Shown piece after piece: positions 1 through 11,814 of a stretch of DNA of 64,000 nt. The stretch's first letter is position 1, and each line of letters opens with the position of its first letter. This DNA is from Leucaena leucocephala (Eukaryota > Streptophyta > Magnoliopsida > Fabales > Fabaceae), in contig CM073562.1 of assembly GCA_037074615.1 (NCBI GenBank), positions 12,385,001 to 12,449,000 on the forward strand. The letters are read 5' to 3'. The translations under genes were made by a program, and so were the position numbers. The notes beneath the pieces were generated by a model. It was given only the letters and a program-made list of their open reading frames with translations. It was not told the origin of the DNA and did no database searches.

Positions 1-782
1 TTTGTTTCCATCTTTCAGTCACAGGAATTGGGTTCAAATGCTCATGTATTTCATAAGGATCTGGGAGTTTAATGTAGTATAAACTCATGTATTTCATAAA
101 GATCTGGCGGGTTGAGTCTTTTTAAAATAATAATAATAATAATAATAAGTGTTGCACTTGCTTCTAGGAAAGGGAATCTAGCATGCCCTTAATTACAATG
201 CTAGAGCAACTCAACTCTATGTTAAAGCCTATTTAAAGGCATGCGGGTTTAAATATGTCAGACTTTTTTTAAAAAAAATCTAACTTATTTAATTATATGT
301 ATATTATAAATAGAATCAATTTATTTAGAGCTTTCTATTTATAAATATAGGCTTTAGTAAGCTTAAAACCTTCATGACTTGAAATATGAGACATGTTTAA
401 TGACAAACATTGTAATAAGGCTTTTTTACTTTATGATTGACATGCTTTGTAAAGGCTCAAACATGAGCATAAAAAAGCCTTTATACAGCCTCGTACCTAA
501 ACTGCATGAGAGAGCAGTTTTCCCAAGAGAAAGAAGTCTACCTTATGCGTAATAAATGACTCCCTCAATCCCATATCTCATAAGTCATGTATGCATTGTT
601 ACGTGAGGATGGGTTTACCTTGAATAATAAATGAAAAACTCTCTCTATGGACCCACACATGATAGCCCTATTGGGCTTGGGCTTTAATCCACCAAGGGTG
701 TGGGTATTATCTTCACCCTTGATAATTTTAAATTCTAAATGTAATTTGATATCTTCATTTCTATCTTTCAGTAAAGGCAATT
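1..782. other. AT-rich region upstream of TNL1
   Basis: No coding region is convincing here. A 24-base stretch (ctcatgtatttcataaRgatctgg) occurs twice, near 41 and 86. An (AAT)n run lies at about 127-149. The AT-rich stretch 230-500 has scattered AGGCTT/AAGCC words that faintly recall hAT subterminal DNA, without recognisable ends. The last 50 bases resemble the segment before TNL2 (about 35860-35906) and contain a pyrimidine tract ending in CAG at about 773, a possible acceptor of a 5' UTR intron. Promoter elements could not be placed. Confidence 0.4.
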
Positions 783-2550
783 ATGACAGGGCAAGCTAAA
801 AGGTCTTCAATACACTATCACTGGACTTATGATGTCTTCCTCAATTTTAGAGGTGAAGATACTCGTTGTGGCTTCACAAGAAATCTGTATGAAGCTCTCC
901 AAAAAAAGGGGGTTCGCACCTTCTTTGATGACACAGATATAGGAATTGGGGTTGAAATTTCACCAACACTTTTCAAAGCAATTGAGGAATCCAGGATGGC
1001 CATTACTATATTTTCTAAGAATTATGATTCCTCAACATATTGCTTGAATGAACTAGCCCAAATCCATCAATGTATTAAGGGAAATCGTCGACTAATTTGG
1101 CCAATTTTTTATGATGGTGAGCCTTCTGAAGTACGAAATAAAAAAGGGAAATATCGAGAAGCACTAGTTACACATGAACAAAACTCAAGGGCTGATGAAG
1201 ACAAGATGAATCGTTGGAAGCATGCACTACGTGAAGTAGCTACTCTTAAAGGCTTAAATTATGATCCAAGGTTATTCACAACTTTTACTTTTTTCTTTCT
1301 TCTAATTAATGTTTTTAACCTACCTAGTTTATATGGTTAAGAAGAAAATTGTTACAATTATTATGCATGCATATGAATTGGATGGATTTCATTAGAATTG
1401 AGTGAAATTTTTGTTTGTTTCTCCAGGAAAGATTATGAAAGTGAACTCATGGACAAGATTATGAACCACATCTTTAGGATAATCGAGAGGGAACCCCTCG
1501 ATGTTGCTGATTATCCGGTTGGCTTAAATTCTCGTATGGAAATAATAAACTCTCTATTGAAACTTGGTTCAAATGATGAGGTCACCATGATTGGAATTTG
1601 TGGAACTGGGGGAATGGGCAAAACAACACTCACGCGTGCTGTGTATAATGCAATTGCTGATGGTTTTGATTATTTGTGTTTTATCGATGATATCAAAGGA
1701 GAATCTGGAAAACATGGCCTACAACATGTGCAAGCCAGAATGCTTTATAAAATTCTAGGGAAGAAGATTGAAATTGAAGACATTCATCAAGGAGTTCAGC
1801 TCATAAAACGGATACTCAAAGATAAGAAAATTCTTTTGATTCTTGATAATGTAGATGAACAGAAGCAATTAGAGAAGTTAGCTGGGGCATGTGAATGGTT
1901 TGGTTTGGGGAGCAGGATTATTATAACAACAAGGGATAAACATTTACTTAGGAGTCATGGGGTTGAAATAGAAAGAATATATGAGATGGAGGGATTAAAT
2001 GCTGAAGAATCTCTTGAATTGTTAAGATGGAAGGCCTTTAGAAAGACGCAAGGTGATGATCGCTTACCCCTTGAATACATGAAAGTAGTGAATCAGATGA
2101 TAAGTTATGCCGGTGGTCTTCCCTTAGCCATTGAATTAATAGGCTCTGACTTGTATGATAAGAGTGTAAGAGAGTGGGAATCTATGTTAGACGGATGCAA
2201 AGGAATCCCCCATAGTATGATTCAACAGGTATTAAAAGTAAGCTATGATGGGTTACAAGAACGTCAACAAGACGCTTTTCTTGATATTGCTTGCTTCTAC
2301 AAAGGGAGTAAATTGGAATATGTCAAAAAGATGGTGGCAAGGGCTCATGATTTTGATCCAGATTATCATATTGGAGTGTTGATAGACAAATGCCTCATAA
2401 AGATTGGAATTGATAATTGTATTAGAATTCATGATCTCATTCAAGATATAGGAAGAGAGATTGTTCGTCAAGAATCACCAAAAAGATATAAAAAAATGAA
2501 GTAGGTTATGGTCAAGTGAAGATATTCTGCATGTTTTGAAGAAAAGTGAA
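783..2550 (+). pseudogene. TNL1: TIR-NB-ARC resistance gene, frameshifted and lacking LRR
   Basis: This is a TIR-NB-LRR-type intracellular immune receptor. Exon 1 (783-1270) encodes the TIR domain: YDVFLNFRGEDTR at residues 16-28, and SRMAITIFSKNY followed by CLNEL, whose Glu is the usual TIR NADase residue. The intron 1271-1426 is GT-AG with phase 2, joining DPR to KDYESELMDKI. Exon 2 (1427-2550) encodes NB-ARC: P-loop GTGGMGKTT, kinase-2 KILLILDNVDE, RNBS-B SRIIITTRDK, GGLPLAIELIGS, then FLDIACFYKG. The MHD motif reads IHD (RIHDLIQDIG). A one-base shift near 2497-2502 creates TAG at 2502; the shifted frame continues as SRLWSSEDILHVLKKSE to a GTAAGT donor at 2551. No LRR exons are visible downstream. 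TNL2 is a clear paralog. The product would be a TIR-NB fragment; whether it is expressed is unknown. Confidence 0.88.
1271..1426 (+). other. TNL1 intron 1 (TIR/NB-ARC boundary)
   Basis: The donor GTTATT follows CCAAG and the acceptor is CTCCAG. Splicing restores AG|G (Arg) and joins the TIR frame to the NB-ARC frame. The position matches intron 1 of the paralog at 44712-44833, which supports both models. Confidence 0.8.
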
Positions 2551-2602
2551 GTAAGTCTAACACTAATAATTAGAATTATCTACTTTTACTCATTTATCTA
2601 AT

Positions 2603-4103
2603 TGATAAACTTATATTTTTATATATTTATTCATATCATTTTAGTGAGCTTTTATCATTATTTTGATAATTAATTATATTATTTATGCACTATTTAATTT
2701 AATATACTTTACATTGAATTAGTACTTAATATGGATATAATTGTCATATCATTATGATTTATCTCAAACAATTATTTTTGGAATAAAAAGTATTATAATA
2801 TTATAATTTTATATTTCAAAAATTTAGGAGAAATCAGAATTTATAAATGATAATAATAAGTTATAAAATCAAAAACTGCATTATAATATCCAATGGGCTA
2901 AATCTTATGATTTGGCCCATTAGGTTTTGCTTTTTGCTTTCAAAGCTGCAGCGCACAAACACATGGAAAGGACGCTGAAAAGGGGAGCAAGCGAAATTGA
3001 AAAGAGGAGAGAGACGCCGGAGAGAAGCCACTGAAATTCATTCACGAGATTCAACACACCCACAGCCGTAGAACCATCAACTACACCTCCATCCTTTTAT
3101 AATCTCCACTCCATCCACTTTCCTTCCCTCTCACGGCCGACACAGCACCCTCCACAGTCAGCAGACACAACGTACATTAGCATTATCCATAGCTAAGCTC
3201 TTGATATTGATGGTGACATTGATTTCCATAGTAGTTTGTGGCTAAGCATCCTAATTCTCTAATTTAATGGTAAAGACATAAGCTTGGGATCTCAAAAGGG
3301 AGTATAAGTTACTCTAATTTTTTTACCTAATAATTATATTATGACTCCTAGATCTTAGGATTAATTTTATAATTATTGAAAATATTTATAATAATTTATT
3401 TATATTTATTGAGGATTATTGTGACTGAATTTTTGCTTGATATTTGACTTAATCTTTAATTAACTTTAATTTTATTACTTTGATTTGGGTCAGACATTGT
3501 ATCAAGATTATTGTGAATATTTGATATTTTTCAATGTGGCTTGAATTATTGGATCGTTGTGTCTCTTGCTGGCTTAAATTCTATTTTTATAAATTATTGA
3601 GTTATATTTGAGCATTTAATATATTTAGTTCTATTTTATTATTCTGGTGGCAGTTAATAAATTAAGATTTATAAAATATTTTGTGACAATTCGAGGTGGC
3701 TCGGTTGTTGGATTAAAAGCTTAATTATAATTCTTAATTCATTTTTTATAACTCCCATATTTGTTGAAGCTATGATTGGCTGCATTATTGAATTGGAGAA
3801 TTGCTTTTATTATTAATCACCTTTGAATTTATTCTTTTCACTTATTATCATTCATTATTCCTTTCTTTAAACTAAAAATACCAAAAATATTTTATTTAAA
3901 TTTATTTTTAATTTATTGCATTTAGTTGTTAGTCAATCAAAATAAATCCCATTTTCCAGCTTAGGTTGCATTGCATTTAGTTATTTAGGAATTTAATTTA
4001 TTTTTGGCTCCTCAAAGAGAATGACCCAAGGTTGCACTATACGCAATCCTTAGTTTAAATTTTTGAAGTAACCCCAAGGCGACATCGGATTAAGGTTGTT
4101 TCA
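2603..4103 (+). repeat. 5' LTR of G1
   Basis: This 1.5-kb LTR runs TG...CA. It aligns along its length with the reverse complement of 42759-44301 and of 19238-20561. It contains the conserved block around 2890-2925 (cccaatgggc / tttggcccattaggtttt) that is also found near 44000. The two bases AG separate its end from the primer-binding site. Confidence 0.8.
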
Positions 4104-4105
4104 AG

Positions 4106-4126
4106 TGGCGTCGTTGCCGGGGAGCC
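4106..4126 (+). promoter_or_regulatory. Primer-binding site of G1 (tRNA-Asp type)
   Basis: TGGCGTCGTTGCCGGGGAG lies two bases after the LTR end. It differs by one base from TGGCGCCGTTGCCGGGGA, the tRNA-Asp primer site typical of Athila elements. The same site is present in inverse orientation in G2 (near 19216-19236) and G3 (42736-42756). Confidence 0.75.
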
Positions 4127-4360
4127 AAGAAATTGGTTCCCTATTAACTAAGTGTCAAGTAACATTTTTTGTGATTAATTCAATTGCTGAGACAGTTTTA
4201 GTTAATTTACATTTGCATTTTCGCTTGCATTATCTATTTTTTAAAAAAAAACAAAAAGGTTGATTTTCTTTGGTTTGTTTATTTTTTTTATTTGGTTTTT
4301 CTTTTGTTTTAGATTTTTTTTAGCTGACTGCTACTGTTTATACCTAGGAGTGATAGGGCT

Positions 4361-5910
4361 TTGGCTTTGATTCCCTTAAATCTTAAAATTGAAAGGTCTG
4401 TAAAAAAGATTAGAAAAAAGAGGAGATTAGAGGGTACAAATCAAGTTATTGTCAAGGAGGGGCATATTCCACAAGAGTCAAGTTTGTCATCTAGTGAACA
4501 AGAGTCTAGTGAGAGAGCTACCTCTAGTGAAAACATGTATGTTAGTGATTTTGAATTAGAACAAGAAACCATAGATGGTGCTAACGGTAATAATGGTTAT
4601 AATGGGTTTAATGGGAATAACAGACATGGTGAGAATAACTTAGGAAATAATGGTGAGGATTATAAAAGCATGAGGGAGATTAATAATTCTAATGTTGATT
4701 ATGATCCTTATGGCTTTTATATTGATAATGTGAACTTCGAAATTAAAGGAGCATTAATTTCTTCCTTACCTAAATTTTATGGCTTTGCAGGTGATGATCC
4801 ACACAGGAATTTGAAGACTATGCATATGGTGTGCTCTTCTATGAAACCACCCACAACTAATCTTCAAGATGTATTGAGGAGGACATTTCATTTTACTTTA
4901 GAAGGCAAGGTTAAGGATTGGCTTTACACGCTACCCCAATATTTTACTACATTGACTTGGAATCAGTTGAAAGTAGCATTCTTGGATGAATATTTCCCTA
5001 CCTCTAAAACTTCAAGGCTAAAAAAGGAGATAACTAGTGTGATCCAACGAGATGATGAATCCATGCATGAGTATTGGACCAGGTTCATCACACTTCTAGC
5101 TCAATGTCCATACCACAATATTTCAAAGAATGACCTAGTTAATTCTTTCTATGAAGGGCTAATTCCACATCATAAGCCCTTAATTCATGCCGCTGCAAAT
5201 GGTTCTCTTAGAGAATTGAGTCCCAATGCTGCATGGGACCTACTTCAAAAGATGGCTACCAATGACCCTCAATCTGGAGACATAAGAAAAGTGTATAATA
5301 CCTCTTCAGTTTTTTGCCAAGATATTCTTGCTGAAATTGCTGCTTTGGGGAACCGAATGGAGAAAAGACTTAGTATTTTAAAGAATAATGTGAATGCCAA
5401 ACAAGTTAATTCAATGGGTCACTCTCAAGCTATAGTTACTGGTTTTGAGTGACGTGGGTCAATGATGCATGCTTCGAATACTTGTTCTCGATATGAAGAG
5501 GTTTCTTCCCTATACCAAAATAGGAATGGTTCATATCAAAAGAGTGTCCTTACTCTAACACTTATAATTAAGGTTGGAGAGATCATCCTAACTTTAGATG
5601 TGGTGGAAATCAAGGCAACCCTCAAGGGAATTTCTCAAATCAAGTGGTACCTAATCAATGGGCATCATATTTTTTTTTGGAGGTAATGAACTTGGTATAA
5701 TTATAAAAGGTATTACTGAGCTCAATTCAAAGTTTGACAATCAGAAGTCACAAACTGATGTTAAGTTACATGCTATGGAGAATAAGATAGATTCATGTCT
5801 ACAAAATGTGTTATCTAAATTGGAGCAAATTGAGACTAAGCATGAGAATTTGAATGCTTTTGTTACTCAATTCTCCAACAACTTGAGTGAACAACAAGCA
5901 AAGAGTAGTG
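4361..5910 (+). pseudogene. G1 gag polyprotein remnant
   Basis: This is the capsid protein of an Athila-like element. The first open stretch, 4361-5452, holds the retrotransposon gag core (SSLPKFYGFAGDDPHR, LEGKVKDWLYTLP, YFPTSKTSRLKKEI, ESMHEYWTRF, SFYEGLIPHHKPLI). It ends at a TGA at 5450. The sequence then continues through shifted frames (5462-5686 and 5658-5910) containing NELGIIIKGITELNSKFDN and a coiled-coil-like stretch near SKLEQIETKHENLNAF. A start at 4361 is not certain, because the G3 copy has extra in-frame residues just upstream (MPRSDRTLPLIPLN). It is broken by at least one stop and two frameshifts, then fused to integrase. Confidence 0.8.
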
Positions 5911-6725
5911 TTTTCATATATATTACTTGCAGTAGATTATGTGTCTAGGTGGGTAGAGGCAGTGCCAACTAGGAAAGATAAGGCTTCTACTATTGCCAAG
6001 TTCTTACGCTCTCATGTCTTTTGTAGGTACGTCATTCCAAGAGCAATTGTCAGTGATCAAGGAACACATTTATGCAATAGGACAATAAAGTCTCTACTTG
6101 CTAAACATGGAGTTAATCACAAGCTGGCAACTCCTTACCACCCTTAGACAAATGAATTGGCTAAAGTCTTTAATTGGGAAGTCAAACGGATACTACAAAA
6201 GATTGTAAAGCCATCTCATAAAAATTGGAGTGAAAGGCTTAATGAGGCACTGTGGGCTTACAGGACTGCCTACAAAACCCCTATAGGCATGTCTCATTTT
6301 TGGTTGCTCTATGGTAAGTCTTGCCATATGCTTATGGAGATTGAGAACAAATCTTATTGGGCGGTCAAGGCATGTGATGTAGACCTTGAATCCTCACTTG
6401 AAAACTGAACAATGCAACTCCAAGAGCTTGAAGAGATGAGACTTGAATCTTCTGATAATTCCAGAATCTATAAAGACAAGCTTAAAATGATTCATGACAA
6501 ATAGATTTTGAGAAAATAATTTTATGAAGGTGACAAAGTTCTAAAGTTCAAGGCCCGGTTGAAGTTGATGCCTGGGAAGTTTGTCACCAAGTAGGAAGGC
6601 CCTTTTAGAGTTACCAAAGTACATTCTTTTGGTACAGTAGAGCTGGTGGATGAAGCAATATGTCATATTTCACAAGCCAATTGTCATCTGCTTAAGCACT
6701 ACCATGAGAATAAGAGACCTCCCTA
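5911..6725 (+). pseudogene. G1 integrase remnant
   Basis: This is the retroviral-type integrase core of the same element. SYILLAVDYVSRWVEAVPTR, IVSDQGTHLCNRTIKSLL and KHGVNHKLATPYHP are seen, then after TAG at 6145 ELAKVFNWEVKRIL and LWAYRTAYKTPIGM. The first catalytic Asp region was lost at the gag fusion. Stops lie at 6145, 6406, about 6502, about 6517 and about 6592. The end, SFGTVELVDEA then HLLKHYHEN, matches the end of G3 integrase. Confidence 0.8.
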
Positions 6726-8240
6726 ATTACACGGTTGTTCCTTTCCACCTTTCTCCTTTATTTTCTCTTGTATTGCTGATAATATATGTTTGCTAAGATA
6801 GTTAGGAGTAAGTGTGGAGGAGGGACCATCATAGTAGTTTTAAATTTATTTGCTTCATATCTTTTAACAATTTCATAGAATATGTTGCATTTTAAAGATT
6901 TCTTAGTTTTAGGTTAGTTTCTCTTTGAATAAAACTTCCCTTTTAGCTCATGACTCTTTAATAATTTTCCCTTCTCCCTTTGATATATGCTTTAGTGATG
7001 TGTTGAGGACAACGTATAGTTTAAGTGTGGGGGAGGGATTGCTTTTGTTAATTTGTGTTGCCATTGCTTGCATCGCTAAAATATGAAAATTCAAAAATTT
7101 TGAACTTGTTGAGCTTAATTGATTGGGTTTTTCACTACTATATGAGCGAATTGTTACTGTGATTCCCAACTTCCACTTGACTTTTGCAATCATTGGACTT
7201 TATTTTTAAATCCTTATTTCTTTATGCATGTGAACATTGGCATGTCTAGGTAAGAATGCATTTTGATTTGAGTCTTATTCTGAGTTGATTAGCATAGTGG
7301 AGTGTCTTTAATGTAATGTTATTAACCTTGTTTAATAGCTTTATCGTAGGGAGGAAACATAATAGAGAAAGCCTTGTTGGAAGGATTATTGAGCCTTACT
7401 TTTTTTCTTATTTTGTGTGATTTCTACCTAATTTTGGTTAACCTCTAGAACTTGTCTAGATTCTTTTTCAAAGTTGCATTAATACCTAGAATTGTGAGTA
7501 GAATTGTGAGCATGATAGGGGAATTCATTTCTAAACCATTTCACCTAAACACAAGCCATCTCAATTAACATTTGCTTACCCCTTTGAGCCATCACTTTCA
7601 TTTCATTTCATTAATTTTGAACAAGTGCTTTGTATGAGTTATATTATATTCGCTATCAACTGTGTACTATTGAAAGTTGTTATCTTTATCTTTTTGAGTT
7701 AAATTTACCAAAAAACAAAAACAAAAAAAAAAGAGAGAAAAGAAATAGAAAAGATAAGAAAAAGAAGAAAATGTGAAAAAAAAAGACAAAAAAGAAAGAA
7801 GTTGAAAAAAAGAAAAAAAAAGAGAGGAAAAAAAATTGGCAATAAGGCATGAAATTTGAAATAAGGCATTTTTTGGTAGTTGAAGATTAAATTTTGTCAT
7901 TCATTTGATAGTCGAACGTTAACTTACTTTGAGCTATTTCTTAATACTCATGTATTAAACTTGTTCTACATTTTATTCTATCTATTCATTAGCCTCTCAC
8001 CAACATTACAACCCAATAAAGTCCTCTTGATCATGAATCTATAGTATGTTAGTAGTGGAGATAGTAAAATCTTTACAAACCTATAGTAGGTGCTAATCTA
8101 GGTGTGCAGAGTGAAAATTTCTTATATTATTGAGAGTTGAGTGAGATACTTATACCCATGAGAGTTCTATTATGTTTCCCTTTCTCCATCTTGCTATGTC
8201 TTGTATTATTTTCCTTACATCAATTATTGGCGGTATATAC
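6726..8240 (+). other. 3' non-coding tail of G1
   Basis: This stretch follows the integrase and has no credible reading frame. It contains GTGTGGGGGAGGGA at about 7026, typical of the region before the 3' end in this family, and a very A/purine-rich block at about 7700-7830. The expected 3' LTR is absent, so the tail was probably truncated by deletion. Confidence 0.5.
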
Positions 8241-8614
8241 AATTGATGATATTTATATTTATTTGGTTATATCATGCAAAGATAATGCTCAAAATTCAAA
8301 ACAAGACCGCCACGTATGAAAGGAACTTCAATAAGATCAACCCAAAGCTTGACTTGATTGATTCCTAAAGTTTGGTTTGTTCTGCTTATTATTGCGCGTC
8401 TTTTACTATTTTTTTTTGCAGATGCGTGGTTTTAATTTTGAATCAGGATTAATTTTCTTTATTTTTATGGTATTTAATATTGTCAATATGCACTTTATGA
8501 ATTAATATTTATTGCCTAAAACATAAACGCAAAAAATTGATATATGTAATGTTACTATTTGACCAATGCAAGTAGTGCTGATCATGATATAATAAAAAAT
8601 AATAAACGATGGGT
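8241..8614 (+). other. Remnant of TNL1 intron 2
   Basis: Blocks here match TNL2 intron 2 in the same order. Examples are gatgaaaggaacttcaataa, then acccaaagcttgact (8301-8360 against 49295-49345), and taaaacataaacgcaaaa (8518-8535 against 49467-49485). This shows that G1 sits within a TNL intron. After about 8614 the resemblance stops at a Tekay-type LTR, and no exon 3 equivalent was found. Confidence 0.7.
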
Positions 8615-11374
8615 TAAATGTATGAAATTTTATAGACACTTAGTTAACATGTCAAGCTTTGTTTTGAAACTAAGAACACCTTATTTTGATGTCTGTACAA
8701 AGAGAATGAATTTTTCAAAATAAGGGACCAAAATTTATTTTAGAATTTTTGACCAAATAAACAGTAATCTTTAACGAATAAACTGTATTAATTGACGAAG
8801 CATTTGATCTAAAAATTATTTTTTATTAAATTTCAAGATATTATCTTCATGTACCTTTTTGAAACACTTCATTTCGATTTTTCTAAAATTAATTATGATT
8901 TTTTTGAAATTCGTCATATAATCTAGAATACCATATGAACAGTAACTCGAGGAAGAGAAAAATTCCAGATTTAGCTAATAGACTTTTAAAGTTTTGTAAG
9001 TGATTCTAAATGCTACTGAATAGTCTTTGAGACGTATGAAAATAAGGATATTTCATGTGGTCCATTAAACATTACATGTTCATAGCAGTTTCTAATGCAA
9101 TAATATTCATCAATAATCTTTTATAATCATGAAACCCCAGCATGTTTAATATAATAAAATCTTAAAAGATTTCTTCAATTCATATGGAATAGATATTTAC
9201 ATAATAAAATTCTTATAAACATATTTCATGAAGAAAATCAACTCAACATAACATTTGCTAAAGTATTTTCTAAAACTTCTTCATCCATTTTCATACATAA
9301 CCATAATCATTTTTTAAACCAATTTAAAAGAAAACCATTTTTACAATTAAAGTCATAAATTCATATGACTTACTTTTCGTAAATCATATTTAAAAAATTA
9401 ACATTTTAAATGAATTACATCAAATAACAAGTTAAAAATAATATTTTTAAGAGATTTTTTTCACTCACATGTGATATTTTGATATAGCTTATTTCCACTC
9501 TACTCCTCAAAATAATATTCTTTTCTCAACTTTCAAATCTCTCTGAAAGCAAAACATTCTATTAATAACTACAGCTCACTTCTCTTGCACTAAATACCAT
9601 TTGTTTATCATTTGAAATATGAAATCATAACTTTTAACTTCAAAAGTTTTCAAACTCTATAACCACAATTGATTTCAAAAATCCGTACCAATTTTATATT
9701 CTTTCATTCAACTTAACACCCATATTTCAATAATCATTCCAAATATAAATCTAATACCTCACATCACATAGGCATATACTCATTAATTTCTCTATACCCT
9801 TCAACTCCAACAATTGACTTCTAAAAATAATGGCATTCCATAAAATATATGTTTCCTTATGCCTCCTTTAACTTCCAACACAGCAGTACAATTCTCTGAA
9901 CAATGAATCCCAATGCCATATATATATATATATGTATTTGTATCAACCAAAACAGTAGCCCAATATATGTCAATACAACAACAACTATCAACTAATTCCA
10001 TGTGTATACATATACATATATACTGCAGTGTCCATATTTTCTCACCAATAAATCCATACATCAATTATATACATACATACGCCATGTAACTCCCCTAAAC
10101 AACAACATCACATGTATATACATCATGACAGCAGTGATCATGCATTCTTCCTCCAAAACATAACCAAATCCACGACACCTAACAGCAAAAATTCTAATTC
10201 ACCCACATATATATATACACACACATACACAGAGCACGCAATACATATATACATATACATATATCCTCTCCAACACCACATCACACACCCATTCACTATT
10301 CACCCTTAATCCTAACGGCTTTGACAGACAGAGGCAAGCAGAAATACATCATACACAACTATGAATGTTCACTGGAAGAGAAATGGCTTGTACTTACCAC
10401 CAAATCTACTGTAACACTGCACAGAAATGGAGGAGGAAGATGAAGATCTGCAGCTCATGGAACAATCACACACATGGCTTCAGGTAACCAGATTTCACAG
10501 CACACAAACTCAACTTTCTCCCTCACATCCAATACATACTTGGCAAGAAAGGAAGGAAGATTCAATCTTTCAAACACAACCAACAAGAGCTAAATGAGAG
10601 GAAGGACGTACAGCTTACCACTCTCCTACAGCAGTTACCCTGAGACAGAGAAGGAAGATGAAGATCTGTAGTGCTATAGTACCAAGTTTACAAGGCGATG
10701 GCAGCAACGGTGGACCTACAATAGCACGACAGTACTGGTAACAGCAGCCACAGCGTGCACGCCGACGACGCTAGTAGAGGCAACTTAGACAATAGAGATG
10801 GATAGGACAAGGCGACACAGTGTAAGCTCCCAGACCCTTCCACTATCAAGATCCACACAACGAGGAAGAACACCCTGAAAGCAACAATCGTCGGCGATAA
10901 TACAATAACGGCGGCGGATGACATCTCCACAGTGACGAAGGGAAATAGACTCACGACGATATATCTCAGAACTCGCGAAGCTTCCTCTGGATTTCCTTTC
11001 ACCGCTGTCAATAGAAATGAGCAGAGAGGCAATGGTGACAGAGCTCAGACGATGTAGGGCGACAGAAAATAGCGCCCAGCAACTACTGTAGCAGTATTAC
11101 GAAGCTTCCTTCCTGAACCCACACTCTCTCTCGCGTTGTAGCAGACGGAAGGCAATAGGAAGAGCTGCTGGAGTTTAAAATGAAATGAAGGGTAGTTTTA
11201 TAATTTCGCGTGATAACTGAAGAAAAAAATTCCCTTTCTGCATTGAGGTGGGATTCAAACCTTGGACCTGCTACCTAACAACTCAGCTATCCATAACCCT
11301 TTGTAACAATATTGCAAGAATAAATATACATATTAGTAAAATGGTATTATCTATTTATTTTATAGGTCATTACA
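8615..11374 (-). mobile_element. Long LTR A, Tekay/Del-like, minus orientation
   Basis: Read on the minus strand it begins TGTAATGACCTATAAA at 11374, directly after a polypurine tract (11375-11393). Its far part (8640-9065) aligns with 62430-62880, including catatgaacagtaac and attccagattt. The right part (10300-11240) aligns in position with parts of LTR B and LTR D. The left end is eroded and no clear TGTCAC terminus was found. A tRNA-like module lies at 11245-11300. Open frames inside are accidental. Confidence 0.7.
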
Positions 11375-11393
11375 TTCTTTTTCTCTATCCTCC
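11375..11393 (-). promoter_or_regulatory. Polypurine tract of the Tekay-like element
   Basis: On the minus strand a 19-base purine-rich run (GGAGGATAGAGAAAAAGAA) ends directly at the TG of LTR A and lies just after the pol stop codon. This is where plus-strand priming occurs in LTR retrotransposons, so it fixes the LTR edge and the orientation. Confidence 0.7.
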
Positions 11394-11414
11394 GAATTTG
11401 AAATTATACTTGCC

Positions 11415-11790
11415 TCAATTCTCAAACAAATGTGGGTACTTGATTAGCATCTCACTCTCAATTTCCCATGTAGCTTTTTCCTCTGAATGATTACGCTACA
11501 ACACTTTCACAGAAGAATTTCCTTTGATCTTAACCTCTTTACTTGTCTATCAAGGATAGCTACTAGATATTCATCATATGATAAGTCTTCATTTACATGA
11601 ATTTCTTGAGATTCCACAATATGAGAGGGATCATATAGATACTTCCGTAGAATCAACACATGAAACACCAGATGAATTCCAATTCTCTATGACGATGATC
11701 CACGCAAGATTTCTATCGACTTTGAGCTGTCAATAACTTTTGTTAAATTACTTTCAATTTCTCTTTAGCATCTTGAATCAAATCTGGTCA
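11415..11790 (-). pseudogene. C-terminal end of Tekay-like pol (integrase tail and chromodomain)
   Basis: Read on the minus strand across one or two frameshifts it gives DLIQDAKEKLKVI, TAQSR, FHVLILRKYLYDPSHIVE, then NEDLSYDEY, ILDRQVKRLRSKEI, and a chromodomain end with ATWEIESEMLIKYPHLF before a TGA at 11415-11417. This is the known order of the pol C-terminus in chromodomain-bearing Tekay/Del retrotransposons. Stops interrupt it at several points. Everything upstream (gag, protease, RT) is missing: another LTR fragment begins at about 11815. Confidence 0.8.
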
Positions 11791-11814
11791 AAATATCTCT
11801 CTGTAACCAACTTC

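Larger units (their letters stand above)
2603..8240 (+). mobile_element. Athila-like Ty3/gypsy element G1, internally deleted, inserted in TNL1 intron 2
   Basis: The LTR starts with TGATAAACTTATA at 2603 and ends in TTTCA at 4103. A primer-binding site, gag, part of integrase and a long 3' non-coding tail follow. Gag is fused to integrase near 5910, so protease, reverse transcriptase and RNase H are lost. No 3' LTR is found. The limits were set by comparing TNL1 intron 2 with the homologous TNL2 intron (49132 onward), whose sequence stops at 2602 and resumes near 8241. The right edge is good to about 20 bases. It is the same family as the elements at 18347-20561 and 36021-44301. Confidence 0.82.

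Noticed and set aside
1..560. Possible hAT-like non-autonomous element
   Set aside because: Only scattered AGGCTT/AAGCC words; no terminal repeats or target duplication.
7667..7900. Hydrophobic Phe/Leu-rich minus-strand frame resembling a membrane protein
   Set aside because: It is the complement of the A-rich tail of G1; the hydrophobicity comes from poly-T codons.
10688..11032. 114-codon hydrophobic minus-strand frame
   Set aside because: It lies inside LTR A in its leader part, has no conserved motif, and is not preserved in LTR B or D1.
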